Of a stretch of DNA of 64,000 nucleotides, positions 18,978 through 27,494 are shown piece after piece. Position 1 is the first letter of the stretch, and each line of letters begins with the position of its first letter. A program made the position numbers and the translations under genes. The notes beneath the pieces are model-generated. The model made no database searches and was not told where the DNA came from. It worked only from the letters and a program-made list of their open reading frames with translations. The stretch is from Candidatus Phosphoribacter baldrii (GTDB lineage Bacteria > Actinomycetota > Actinomycetes > Actinomycetales > Dermatophilaceae): assembly GCA_016704565.1 (NCBI GenBank), contig JADIZV010000002.1, positions 434,001 to 498,000 of the forward strand, given 5' to 3'.

Positions 18978-20141
18978 GTGCGGGTCGCCATCCTCGCGGT
19001 GTATGCCGTGTTTGCCCTCGCGGGCGTGCAGTTCGCTGCGTTCGCCTCGCGGATCCCGCAGATCAAGTCACTACTGGACCTGACCCCCGGCGAGCTGGGC
19101 ATCACCCTCCTGGCCGCCTCAGCAGGCTCGGTGCTCGGGCTCCCCGCAGCGGGGTGGCTCGCCCACCGCTTCGGGGCCACCCGCACGGTCCTGGCCGCGG
19201 TCGTGTTATCGGTCGTCGGGCTGATCGGAGTGGGCGTCTCGGCCGAAGTCCTGCGCTCCCGACCCGGTGTCATGCTGGCGCTGTTCGTCGCCGGGCTGGG
19301 CATCGGGGTCTGGGACGTCGCGATGAACCTCGAGGGCGCGGCCGTCGAGCGCCTGGCCGGCCGCTCGATCATGCCCCGCTTCCACGCCGCGTTCAGTGCA
19401 GGCACGGTCGCCTCCGCCCTCATCGGGAGCGGGCTCACGGCCTGGGGCGTCGGCGTCCTGCCACACCTCGCCGTGACCTCGCTGCTGGTCCTGGCCGTGG
19501 CGCTCGCCGCAACGCCCCGGTTCCTGCCCGCGGGAGGTGAGGGGCACGGCATACCGGATGCCGCCGAGCCATCCCGCGCGGGACTGGGGCTGCGCGCCGC
19601 CTGGACCGAGCGACGCACCCTGCTCATCGGACTCGTCGTGCTGGTCGCGGCGTTCACCGAGGGCAGTGCCAACGACTGGCTCGCGGTCGCGTTCGTCGAC
19701 GGGCACGGGCTGCCGGCGTGGGCGGGCGTGCTCGCGTTCGCGACGTTCCTGGCCAGCATGACGGCAGGTCGGGTCGCCGGGACGACGGTGTTGGACCGCC
19801 ACGGCCGGGTTCCGGTGCTGCGCGCCACCTCCGGCCTCGCCCTGGTCGGGGCCGGGCTGGTCGTCTTCGGAGGTCCGTGGCTCGCCTTCGTGGGCGCCGC
19901 GCTGTGGGGTCTCGGGGCGAGTCTCGGCTTCCCCGTCGGGATGTCGGCTGCCGCGGACGACCCCGCGCGCGCCGCCGCCCGGGTCAGTGTCGTCAGCACG
20001 ATCGGGTATGCCGCGTTCCTCGTCGGTCCGCCGCTGCTCGGCTTCGTCGGTGACCGGGTCGGCGTGCTGCGGGCCTTGCTCGTCGTGGGGCTGGCGCTCG
20101 TGGTGACGTTCGGCGCCCTCCCCGCAATGCGGGAGTCCTGA
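18978..20141 (+). CDS. MFS transporter
   Basis: 387 aa, GTG start, twelve predicted hydrophobic helices. Contains the A-motif-like GWLAHRFGATRT between helices 2 and 3 and a mid-protein loop near residue 190. Opens with FAGVQFAAFASRIPQIK, like the sugar/unknown-substrate MFS group often annotated YbjJ/fucose-permease-like. Substrate cannot be assigned. 58 bases after tig. Confidence 0.82.
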   Translation: MRVAILAVYAVFALAGVQFAAFASRIPQIKSLLDLTPGELGITLLAASAGSVLGLPAAGWLAHRFGATRTVLAAVVLSVVGLIGVGVSAEVLRSRPGVMLALFVAGLGIGVWDVAMNLEGAAVERLAGRSIMPRFHAAFSAGTVASALIGSGLTAWGVGVLPHLAVTSLLVLAVALAATPRFLPAGGEGHGIPDAAEPSRAGLGLRAAWTERRTLLIGLVVLVAAFTEGSANDWLAVAFVDGHGLPAWAGVLAFATFLASMTAGRVAGTTVLDRHGRVPVLRATSGLALVGAGLVVFGGPWLAFVGAALWGLGASLGFPVGMSAAADDPARAAARVSVVSTIGYAAFLVGPPLLGFVGDRVGVLRALLVVGLALVVTFGALPAMRES

Positions 20142-20233
20142 GACCACGTTCACGCAAACTGTGCCCGCCGTTCGGCCCGATGTGGGCCGGTGATGGGAGA
20201 CGATGGAGTTTCCCTCACGAGTGGAGGTGGCCC

Positions 20234-20683
20234 ATGGACGCGGATCTCGCGGTCTATCTGGACAAGGTCAAGGAACGACGCTCGGAGCTCGGGGAGTCGA
20301 TGGTGGCCCTGCAAGCGGTCCTCGACGAGCCCCCCGGCGATCCGGAGCACTGGCTGCAGCAAGCACGAGCCGCTGCCGCTGAGGTGCGGACCGACCTCGC
20401 CGAACACATCGAGGTGACCGAGGCGTCGGGCGGGCTTTATGACTCGCTGCGGGCCGAGGCCGCCCGCCTGGCCGGGCCGCTGCGGCACCTGCAGGGCGAG
20501 CATCCCGACCTGGTGGCGCTGGCCGATGAGCTCATCGCGGTGCTCGATCGTCCGGCGGCCGACGATCGGGCGGCGGCCCCCGCGTTGGTCAAGGAGCTGC
20601 TGCGGCGGCTGTCCCACCATCGCCAGCGAGGTGGCGACCTCATCTTCGAGGCCTACCAGGTGGATGTCGGCGGCACCGGCTGA
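20234..20683 (+). CDS. helical hypothetical protein
   Basis: 149 aa, ATG 20234 with GTGGAGG 7 bases upstream; a longer frame lacks a ribosome site. Predicted all-helical, rich in Ala/Leu/Glu with pairs such as LADLAEH and VALADELIAVL, no Cys except none, no membrane segment. Not recognised. Lies between the MFS gene and clpP1. Confidence 0.6.
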   Translation: MDADLAVYLDKVKERRSELGESMVALQAVLDEPPGDPEHWLQQARAAAAEVRTDLAEHIEVTEASGGLYDSLRAEAARLAGPLRHLQGEHPDLVALADELIAVLDRPAADDRAAAPALVKELLRRLSHHRQRGGDLIFEAYQVDVGGTG

Positions 20684-20771
20684 CGACCGACCGGCATACC
20701 CGCTGGTCTTCCTGGCCCCCCGCTTGCGCCCCACTTGCCCCCTTCTTGCGCCCGGCTTACCCCCCTTCTTG

Positions 20772-20834
20772 CGCCGAGATTGACGTTGGGAGCGGTCGCT
20801 CCGGCGTGTCCCGACGGCAACGTCAATCTCGGCG
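20772..20834. repeat. 16-bp inverted repeat CGCCGAGATTGACGTT
   Basis: Left arm 20772-20787 and perfect right arm 20819-20834, 31-base spacer. Preceded by three related blocks ending CTTGCGCC. Thirteen bases of the right arm (AACGTCAATCTCG) recur at 33321 upstream of the HNH gene. Too widely spaced to be a typical terminator, but could fold. Confidence 0.7.
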
Positions 20835-20974
20835 GGTGAAGAAGGTGAGGAGGAGGGGGCGGGAAAAGGGATGGGTGTGCGCTCACGGCGAACACGCGGC
20901 ATACGGGGATTGTCGGCACGGCCCCGGACGTTAGGGTCGGGAGAGCGGGCGAGCCGTCCCGCACCGACCGACGC

Positions 20975-21616
20975 ATGGAGTCACAGGTGAGCCAGAGCAA
21001 CGAGGTCGTCATGGCCGGGGCGCCGATGCCCGGAGGTTTGGACGACCACATCTACAACCGGCTGCTCAAGGAGCGGATCATCTTCCTGGGCTCGGAGGTT
21101 CGCGACGAGAACGCCAACGCGATCTGCGCCCAGATGCTCCTGCTGGCGGCGGAGGACCCCGACAAGGACATCTGGCTCTACATCAACTCCCCGGGTGGGT
21201 CGGTCACGGCTGGCATGGCGATCTTCGACACCATGCAGTGGGTCAAGCCCGACGTCGCGACGGTTGCCATGGGGATGGCCGCGTCGATGGGCCAGTTCCT
21301 GCTGTCGGCCGGGACACCGGGCAAGCGCTATGCCACCCCGCACGCGCGAGTGATGATGCACCAGCCCTCCGGCGGCATCGGCGGCACCGCGTCGGACATC
21401 AAGATCCAGGCCGAGCAGATGCTGCACATCAAGAAGCAGATGGCCGCACTCATCGCCGAGCACACCGGCCAGCCGCTGGAGCAGATCGAGCGCGACTCCG
21501 ACCGGGACCGTTGGTTCACCGCGGAGGAGGCCAAGGCCTACGGCTTCGTCGACCACGTGGTCGAACGAGCCTCGAGCGTGGCCCACCGCGCCGACAACCC
21601 GGCGTCCGGCAACTGA
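20975..21616 (+). CDS. clpP1: ATP-dependent Clp protease proteolytic subunit 1
   Basis: 213 aa. Serine peptidase subunit of the ClpP1P2 tetradecamer. Catalytic Ser sits in GMAASMGQF near residue 110, His in MMHQPSGG near 135, Asp near 186. ATG 20975 is assumed; internal ATGs at codons 13 and 18 are possible. Followed after 41 bases by clpP2. Confidence 0.95.
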   Translation: MESQVSQSNEVVMAGAPMPGGLDDHIYNRLLKERIIFLGSEVRDENANAICAQMLLLAAEDPDKDIWLYINSPGGSVTAGMAIFDTMQWVKPDVATVAMGMAASMGQFLLSAGTPGKRYATPHARVMMHQPSGGIGGTASDIKIQAEQMLHIKKQMAALIAEHTGQPLEQIERDSDRDRWFTAEEAKAYGFVDHVVERASSVAHRADNPASGN

Positions 21617-21657
21617 CCCCGAGACACCTCAGACGCGCGAGACGACGGAGACCACTG

Positions 21658-22314
21658 ATGACCATTCACGGCATGCCCAGGAACGCCGGGCCCCTGGCCC
21701 CGACCGGGCGCTACATTCTGCCCCAGTTCGAAGAGCGCACGTCCTACGGGATGAAGCGGCTGGACCCTTACACGAAGATGTTCGAGGACCGGATCATCTT
21801 CCTCGGCGTCCAGGTCGATGACGCGTCGGCCGACGACATCATCGCCCAGCTCATCGTCCTGGAGTCCCAGGACCCCGACCGCGACATCCTCATGTACATC
21901 AACAGCCCCGGTGGCTCGTTCACGGCGATGACCGCGATCTACGACACGATGCAATACATCCGGCCCGACATCCAGACGTTCGTCGTCGGCCAGGCCGCCT
22001 CGGCGGCAGCCGTGCTGCTGGGGGCGGGGGCACCCGGCAAGCGCTATGCGCTGCCCAACGCTCGGATCCTCATCCACCAGCCGGCCCTGGCCGGTGGCGA
22101 CTATGGTCAGGCCTCCGACATCGAGATCCAGGCCAACGAGGTGCTGCGGATGCGCACCTGGCTTGAGGAGACCCTCGCCAAGCACACGGGCCGCTCCGCC
22201 GAGCAGACCGCCCGCGACATCGAGCGCGACAAGATTCTCTCGTCGGCCGAGGCCAAGGACTACGGCCTCATCGACGAAGTGCTCCTCTCGCGCAAGGGCT
22301 CGGCCCAGAAGTAA
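21658..22314 (+). CDS. clpP2: ATP-dependent Clp protease proteolytic subunit 2
   Basis: 218 aa, ATG 21658 with CGGAG 8 bases upstream. Catalytic Ser in GQAASAAA near residue 110, His in IHQPA near 135. In actinobacteria ClpP1 and ClpP2 form one mixed protease with ClpX or ClpC1, and the arrangement clpP1-clpP2-clpX here is standard. Confidence 0.95.
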   Translation: MTIHGMPRNAGPLAPTGRYILPQFEERTSYGMKRLDPYTKMFEDRIIFLGVQVDDASADDIIAQLIVLESQDPDRDILMYINSPGGSFTAMTAIYDTMQYIRPDIQTFVVGQAASAAAVLLGAGAPGKRYALPNARILIHQPALAGGDYGQASDIEIQANEVLRMRTWLEETLAKHTGRSAEQTARDIERDKILSSAEAKDYGLIDEVLLSRKGSAQK

Positions 22315-22324
22315 GACACCCACG

Positions 22325-22368
22325 CACCGGTATGCCGCCCGCTCACCCGGGCGGACGGCATACCGGTG
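22325..22368 (+). terminator. hairpin between clpP2 and clpX built from two GTATGCCG copies
   Basis: Perfect 13-bp arms CACCGGTATGCCG (22325-22337) and CGGCATACCGGTG (22356-22368), with a further CGCCCG/CGGGCG inside. No T-tract, so a weak or Rho-assisted terminator, or a processing site. Confidence 0.55.
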
Positions 22369-22507
22369 ACGTTTGTCCGCCCTCAGCGGACATGAGGCGC
22401 CGACGGGCATGTCGGGGCGTGTAATGAAGAGCGCAACCGGCGCCGGGCAGGTAGCGTCGGCGATGAACGTGACCGCACAACGTGGTCGGGACGGCGGGAG
22501 GACCCAG

Positions 22508-23791
22508 ATGGCGCGCGTGGGTGACGGCGGCGACCTGCTCAAGTGCTCCTTCTGCGGGAAGAGCCAGAAACAGGTCAAGAAGCTCATTGCCGGTCCCGGC
22601 GTCTACATCTGCGACGAGTGCATCGACCTGTGCAACGAGATCATCGAGGAAGAGCTGGCCGAGTCGTCCGAGCTGGGCCTGGACGAACTGCCCAAGCCGC
22701 GTGAGATTTTCGACTTCCTGGGCACCTATGTCGTCGGCCAGGAGACCGCCAAACGGTCGCTCGCCGTAGCCGTCTACAACCACTACAAGCGGATCCAGGC
22801 CGGGGAGGGGATGGGCCGCAAGGGTGAGGACGCGATCGACATCGCCAAGTCCAACATCCTGTTGATCGGCCCCACCGGGTGCGGCAAGACCTACCTCGCC
22901 CAGACGCTCGCGCGCATGCTCAATGTCCCGTTCGCCATCGCCGACGCCACCGCGCTGACCGAGGCGGGCTACGTCGGTGAGGACGTCGAGAACATCCTCC
23001 TCAAGCTCATCCAGGCCGCCGACTACGACGTCAAGAAGGCCGAGACCGGGATCATCTACATCGACGAGGTCGACAAGATCGCCCGCAAGAGCGAGAACCC
23101 GTCGATCACCCGTGACGTCTCTGGTGAGGGCGTCCAGCAGGCCCTGCTGAAGATCCTCGAAGGCACCACTGCCTCGGTCCCGCCGCAGGGCGGTCGCAAG
23201 CACCCGCACCAGGAGTTCATCCAGATCGACACGACGAACGTCCTGTTCATCGTCGGGGGAGCGTTCGCCGGGCTCGAGAAGCTCATCGAGGCGCGCTCAG
23301 GCAAGAAGGGCCTGGGCTTCGGCTCGCAGCTGCACCTGGCCAAAGACGAAGGCTATTCCTACTCCGACGTCATGCCCGAAGACTTGATGAAGTTCGGCCT
23401 CATCCCCGAGTTCATCGGCCGGCTCCCCGTCATCACGACGGTCACCCCGCTGGACCGCCCCGCCCTCGTTGCGATCCTCACCGAACCGCGCAACGCCCTG
23501 GTCAAGCAATACCAGCGGATGTTCGAGATCGACGGCGTCGAGCTTGAGTTCACCCCCGAGGCCGTCGACGCGGTCGCCGACCAGGCCCTCTTGCGTGGCA
23601 CGGGCGCTCGCGGCCTGCGGGCCATCATGGAGGAAGTCCTCCTCCCGGTGATGTTCGACGTCCCCAGCGAGAACGACATCGCCCGGGTCGTCATCACCCG
23701 CGAGGCCGTCCTGGACAACGTCAACCCGACCATCGTGCGCCGCGAGGCACCGCGCGTGGTCAAGCGCGCCCCTCGCCGCCAGTCGGCCTAG
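22508..23791 (+). CDS. clpX: ATP-dependent Clp protease ATPase subunit ClpX
   Basis: 427 aa, ATG 22508 with GGGAGGA 7 bases upstream. AAA+ unfoldase that feeds ClpP1P2. C4 zinc finger (CSFC...CDEC) at residues 12-40, Walker A GPTGCGKT near 121-128, Walker B IIYIDEVDK near 182-190, sensor/arginine-finger block GLIPEFIGR near 298. Normal length and composition. Confidence 0.97.
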   Translation: MARVGDGGDLLKCSFCGKSQKQVKKLIAGPGVYICDECIDLCNEIIEEELAESSELGLDELPKPREIFDFLGTYVVGQETAKRSLAVAVYNHYKRIQAGEGMGRKGEDAIDIAKSNILLIGPTGCGKTYLAQTLARMLNVPFAIADATALTEAGYVGEDVENILLKLIQAADYDVKKAETGIIYIDEVDKIARKSENPSITRDVSGEGVQQALLKILEGTTASVPPQGGRKHPHQEFIQIDTTNVLFIVGGAFAGLEKLIEARSGKKGLGFGSQLHLAKDEGYSYSDVMPEDLMKFGLIPEFIGRLPVITTVTPLDRPALVAILTEPRNALVKQYQRMFEIDGVELEFTPEAVDAVADQALLRGTGARGLRAIMEEVLLPVMFDVPSENDIARVVITREAVLDNVNPTIVRREAPRVVKRAPRRQSA

Positions 23792-23802
23792 CCCACCTGG
23801 CA

Positions 23803-23855
23803 GGGTCAGCCTGCACACCTGGTGGTATGCCGTCCAAACCACCTTCGACTGACCC
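23803..23855 (+). terminator. candidate clpX terminator
   Basis: Nested stem: GGGTCAG (23803-23809) with CTGACCC (23849-23855) and, inside it, GGTGGT with ACCACC (23821-23826, 23838-23843). No T-run. Located 11 bases after the clpX stop. Confidence 0.5.
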
Positions 23856-23935
23856 CGGCGTGACGCGGTCTATCAGCTGACCCGAGCCCACGGCAGGTCA
23901 GTGGGACTGTCGTTCATGCCGCTGTCGCATTGCCG

Positions 23936-24460
23936 TCATGAGAGGGGCCCGACGAACTTGCCGGGGTTGAGGATGGCGACTTGCGCGTCCCAGTTGGACC
24001 GTTCCAGGTACGTTCTGGTGGTCTCGCGGGCCCAGTCCAAAGTGAGTCTCGCGGAGACCGGAGGGTCTCGGTCCGGGTTGATTTGCTCGACGTAGGTCAC
24101 GTCGAAGCCCGCGATGTGTTCAGTCATGCCGATGACGAAGAGCGTCGAGGGAAGGAAGACCACCTCGCGCTCCTGAGGGGCCTGGCTGATCGTCTCCAAC
24201 TGCGCCCCGAGATCGCCGAGGACGGCATACAGGCTGGTGATAGTGCCGTTGAGAGTGGCCACACGCGGATCTCGGCTGGTAGCCACCAAACCCGTGCTGA
24301 CCACGGCCCCCTTGGCGGCTCCCTCGATCGCCTCTTGATGGCCCCGGAAGGTGAGTCCGATGAGGCGCGGCGACTTGGCCAGAGCTCGCAGCAAAGTGGC
24401 GTAGAACCGATCGACATCCTCGGGCGGCGGAGGTTGCGCCGAGGGCGGCTGCATGGTCAC
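23936..24460 (-). CDS. stand-alone ADP-ribosyltransferase-fold protein
   Basis: 174 aa, GTG start overlapping the stop of the upstream toxin gene (GTGA); ATG 24454 is an alternative. By position it would be called an immunity protein, but its sequence follows the R-S-E layout of ADP-ribosyltransferases: LALAKSPRLIGLTFRG (catalytic Arg about residue 39), LVATSRDPRVA (Ser motif about 60) and APQEREVVFLPSTLF (ExE motif about 100-115). The same three blocks occur in the C-terminus of the neighbouring toxin (SYRG, FTSSS, SEAEILF). It has no secretion-type N-terminus. It could be a second enzyme, an inactive paralogue, or an immunity protein derived from the toxin; I see no separate immunity gene. 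Family assignment is by motif reading only. Confidence 0.6.
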   Translation of the reverse strand: MTMQPPSAQPPPPEDVDRFYATLLRALAKSPRLIGLTFRGHQEAIEGAAKGAVVSTGLVATSRDPRVATLNGTITSLYAVLGDLGAQLETISQAPQEREVVFLPSTLFVIGMTEHIAGFDVTYVEQINPDRDPPVSARLTLDWARETTRTYLERSNWDAQVAILNPGKFVGPLS

Positions 24461-26001
24461 GGCAACTCCTTGAGGGTGATCTTCCAGGCCTTGAGCTGAG
24501 CCTCCCAGGTCTTGCTGACGACCTCGAAGGCGGTGCCCTTGTCGAACAGGATTTCGGCCTCGCTCGGCCCGACAGTCGAGACGGCAGACAGGTCACGCCC
24601 CGTCCGCCCGTTGAACTCCAGGAGGGCGTTTCCGTTGTGCATCAGCCGGAAGTTCTCGGCGACGGCCGGATTGAGGCTCGAGCTGGTGAACGCAGGATCG
24701 CGGAAGACCCCGGTCCTGGTCATCTCGTCGAGAACCGACTGGGGGAGATTGGTCCCCCGGTAACTGGTGCCCTCGTAGGCCGGCATCTTCGACAAGCCGC
24801 TGCTGAGGTCGTCGGCCATCTTGGCCAGCTCGCTCGTGGAGTACGGACCGGGCCCGTAGCTTGGCGGAACCCCTCGAAGTTGCGCATTGAGATACTCGTA
24901 GCCGCTTCCGGTGTAGTAGCCGCGAGCGAACTCCTCTTCGCGAGTCAGGGCGGACGACACATCGAACGCGTCGTCGAGTTTGCCGAGGTCGGCCAGGTCG
25001 TCGAGTTTGGTGATGTTGGAGGCGATGTCTTCGGCGTTCTCCAGGCCGCGGACGGCACCGAGGGCGCCGCGTTCGGCGGCGACGGCGCCGGAGCCGGCAC
25101 CGAGGGTGGCGACGGTGAGGACGATCTCGGGGATGAGATGTCCGATGGCCTTGCCTGGGTCGTCGGTCCAGGTGTCCCAGTCGACGATGGCCTTCCCGAT
25201 CGCTTTGGCAACCTCGCCCGGGTGTTCGATGACCGCGGTCACGAATGCTTGGGCGTCCTCGATCTTGAGTTGATACTTCGCCTGCAACTCTTCGACCGTG
25301 AGCCGACCCGTCCCGATGTCGGCAATGTCGTTGATCAGTCCGACCAGCATCAGTTGTGGCGTCATCGCCAGCGTGACGAGGCTACCGAGCCCTTCGAACA
25401 GCCCGATGAAGATGTCCCCGACGAAGGCCAATCCGGTCTCCCACCAGGCTCGCGACTGTGGCGCCCCCGCGCAGCCCTGGCGAACTTCCGCTGCCGCTAC
25501 CGCGCCCGCGTGCCGGACCTCCGCCCGCGCGCGCTCGCCCGTAGCGACCGCGCTGTCCCGGATCACCTGACCGGGGTCGTGGAACGGCTCCACGATGAGC
25601 ACATAGGGGACCCCGGCGGCCTCGGACTCGCGTTGCTCCTGTCGGCCTCGCCGGACGTCTGCGTCGTATGCGGCCCGCGCTCGGGTTGTCGTGTCGACGC
25701 CCCGTTGGTATTCCTCGGCGGCCCACTTCGCCGTCTCCTGGGCGGTGGCCAGCACCGCGGCATACGCATCAAGGGCGGCTGCCGCGCGTCGGAAGCCGCG
25801 ACCGGCCTCGCGCCATCTGGTCGCCTCCGGGGCGAACTTCTCGCGGAATCGGTCGGCGGACAACGACACCCAGCCGTCGGTGCGGACCGAGTCCAGTCCG
25901 TTGGCGACTCCTGCGAAGGCGGTCCCGCGGACCCGCAACTCCGCGGCCTTCTCGTGGATGGCGCCGGGCTCGCCCGGGACGTCGAAGGAGGGCGGGCTCA
26001 C
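24457..26001 (-). CDS. type VII secretion-style effector with C-terminal ADP-ribosyltransferase domain
   Basis: 514 aa from GTG 26001, which overlaps the upstream stop (GTGA). Residues 1-190 are helical with the Trp-containing segment (DGWVSLSADRFREKF) typical of T7SS-secreted toxins; 160-215 carry hydrophobic helices (LAFVGDIFIGLFEGLGSLVTLAMTPQ-like region in pieces); 250-350 is an Ala/Gly-rich linker; about 395-514 is an R-S-E ADP-ribosyltransferase domain: YRG (catalytic Arg), FTSSS (Ser motif), SEAEILF (ExE motif, the arrangement of arginine-type ARTs). It should ADP-ribosylate a protein in a target cell after export through an ESX/T7SS apparatus, none of whose core genes are in this window. 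Middle gene of a three-gene coupled operon. Confidence 0.8.
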   Translation of the reverse strand: MSPPSFDVPGEPGAIHEKAAELRVRGTAFAGVANGLDSVRTDGWVSLSADRFREKFAPEATRWREAGRGFRRAAAALDAYAAVLATAQETAKWAAEEYQRGVDTTTRARAAYDADVRRGRQEQRESEAAGVPYVLIVEPFHDPGQVIRDSAVATGERARAEVRHAGAVAAAEVRQGCAGAPQSRAWWETGLAFVGDIFIGLFEGLGSLVTLAMTPQLMLVGLINDIADIGTGRLTVEELQAKYQLKIEDAQAFVTAVIEHPGEVAKAIGKAIVDWDTWTDDPGKAIGHLIPEIVLTVATLGAGSGAVAAERGALGAVRGLENAEDIASNITKLDDLADLGKLDDAFDVSSALTREEEFARGYYTGSGYEYLNAQLRGVPPSYGPGPYSTSELAKMADDLSSGLSKMPAYEGTSYRGTNLPQSVLDEMTRTGVFRDPAFTSSSLNPAVAENFRLMHNGNALLEFNGRTGRDLSAVSTVGPSEAEILFDKGTAFEVVSKTWEAQLKAWKITLKELP

Positions 26002-26330
26002 GGCAACTGGGGGAGGCGCAGGGCGGCGAACTGGGCGGACAGCGCCTTCATGAGCGCGGCTGCGTCTCGTTCGTACTCGATGTAGTTCATGGCGATCTTC
26101 CCCAGTCGACCACCGGCCTCTTGGGCGTCCTCGACCATGTGCTTGGTGCCCCGCTCCCACCTGTCCTGGAACTCGTCCAAGGCCTCCCACAGTGTGTCGT
26201 CGCCGACGGCCAGCCGACTCGGGATGAGGTCGGCGACGTCTTTGTCCTTGATCAGCTGGGCCGTCTCCGCGATGCCTTTGGCCGCGGTCGCCAACGACTG
26301 CAGGTCGACGTCGAAGTCATGCCGGCCCAT
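25998..26330 (-). CDS. WXG100/ESX-like partner of the ART effector
   Basis: 110 aa, ATG start. Helix-loop-helix protein beginning RHDFDVDLQSLATAAKGI, with a Trp pair (TLWEALDEFQDRWERG) at the turn and a long second helix, the size and shape of ESX substrates and of the small partners encoded before T7SS toxins. Its stop overlaps the effector start. Probably binds the effector N-terminus and is co-secreted or acts as chaperone (inference). Confidence 0.75.
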   Translation of the reverse strand: MGRHDFDVDLQSLATAAKGIAETAQLIKDKDVADLIPSRLAVGDDTLWEALDEFQDRWERGTKHMVEDAQEAGGRLGKIAMNYIEYERDAAALMKALSAQFAALRLPQLP

Positions 26331-26467
26331 TGGTTCAGCCCACCCTCCCCTGTCGGTGTTGTGGAGTCCACCCTACGACAGCCTCGCCATGCGTTCCTGT
26401 CTACGAGGGGCGCTCCCGCGCAACGGTTGTTAGCATCAGCCCAGGGCGAGCGTGAGAGGGGAGCAGC
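26331..26467. promoter_or_regulatory. divergent intergenic promoter region of the ART island
   Basis: 137 bases between the two divergent operons. A TAGCAT hexamer (26431-26436) lies 31 bases before the plus-strand ATG and could be its -10. No operator-like inverted repeat was found and no regulator gene is adjacent. Confidence 0.4.
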
Positions 26468-26767
26468 ATGGGGCAACGTACCCTGGTCTACCGCTCTGCC
26501 AACGTCGACTCGATTCGCGCCGAGTTCACCAGCGCCCGTGCTTCTCTGCAGGCCGAACTGGACGCCCTGTTCAGCACCGTCGACTCAACCCTCGCAGAAT
26601 GGTCGCACGAAACCGATTCGCGCCAGGCGGAACGACGCGCGATCCGCGGGCTGCGAGAGGCGATCGATCGCCTCCTTGCGGGCCTGGACCGGCTGGAGCG
26701 GGAACTCGGCGTCGTCCAGGATGCAGCCGAGACCGCGGAGGCCCGCAACGTCGGGCTCCTCGACTGA
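26468..26767 (+). CDS. small coiled-coil ESX-like protein
   Basis: 99 aa, ATG with GAGAGGGG 7 bases upstream. Entirely helical with two long charged helices (SIRAEFTSARASLQAELDAL and a Glu/Arg/Leu-rich second half); WSHE sits at the turn near residue 45. Size and organisation resemble WXG100-type proteins, but the canonical WxG is absent. Divergent from the ART operon and 8 bases upstream of a cysteine peptidase candidate. Confidence 0.6.
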   Translation: MGQRTLVYRSANVDSIRAEFTSARASLQAELDALFSTVDSTLAEWSHETDSRQAERRAIRGLREAIDRLLAGLDRLERELGVVQDAAETAEARNVGLLD

Positions 26768-26775
26768 GGACATCG

Positions 26776-27459
26776 GTGGCTGACGACGCGGACCAGCCTG
26801 GGCAGCCGACTCTGGTTGGGCCCACGGCTACCGATCATCGGCCCGGTTCACTCCACCTCGTCGTCGGCGCTCCCGCCCCCCAGCAGTTGGATGGCCGCAC
26901 CTGCGGCCCGACGGCACTGACCACGGCCAGGATGCTTCGCGACCCCGCCCTCGCCGACTGGGTGCGGACCGGCGCCACACACGGTCGTGCGTTTCCAGAC
27001 GGGGCGAGCGCCCAAGTGCGGCTCGCGGCATACCACGCGCTTGTCCATGCCCGCACGAACGCCCTGGTCGGTCCTGGCGGACGCCTGCAGGTGCCGTGGC
27101 CGCGCGCTCTGGGCACCACTCCCTGGGGGGTATGCCGTGAGCTCGAGGCGGGCGCGGCCGCCCCCGGAACGCGCTACCGGACGGTGACGGTCCGTTGGGC
27201 CACGCGCGATCGGCGGGCTGAACTGGTGGAGGCGTTGGCCGATCACCTGGGGCCGGGGCGCCCGGGCATCCTGTTCATCGGCAGTGCAGTGTTGCCCCGA
27301 CACGTCGCGCTGCTCGTGCCCGGGCCAGACGGTCTGGTGGTGGTGCACGACCCGGCCACCGGTTCGGTCAGTGAGCTGGACGTCGGAGCCTTGGCCGACC
27401 AGCGCCGACTGGTGGCGGGGTGGACCCACCCGTGGTTCCTCATCGGGCCAGTGGGCTGA
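26776..27459 (+). CDS. papain/C39-like cysteine peptidase candidate
   Basis: 227 aa from GTG 26776 with GAGGA 6 bases upstream; a longer open frame overlaps the previous gene and has no ribosome site. The pattern QLDGRTCGPTAL (Cys about residue 43), LPRHVALLVP (His about 178) and VVHDPATG (Asp about 190) is that of C39-like peptidase folds: Cys followed by Gly-Pro-Thr, then His, then Asp. No signal peptide or membrane helix. Neighbours are ESX-like genes, so it may process or regulate a T7SS substrate; it could also be an inactive relative. Family assignment is by motif only. Confidence 0.55.
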   Translation: MADDADQPGQPTLVGPTATDHRPGSLHLVVGAPAPQQLDGRTCGPTALTTARMLRDPALADWVRTGATHGRAFPDGASAQVRLAAYHALVHARTNALVGPGGRLQVPWPRALGTTPWGVCRELEAGAAAPGTRYRTVTVRWATRDRRAELVEALADHLGPGRPGILFIGSAVLPRHVALLVPGPDGLVVVHDPATGSVSELDVGALADQRRLVAGWTHPWFLIGPVG

Positions 27460-27494
27460 GCAGCGCGATGAGGCTCGGCGGCCGCCGCTCCGGA

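Noticed and set aside
23936..24460. Simple call as immunity protein for the ART effector
   Set aside because: Position suggests it, but the sequence carries ART-type Arg, Ser and ExE blocks; kept as open question in findings.
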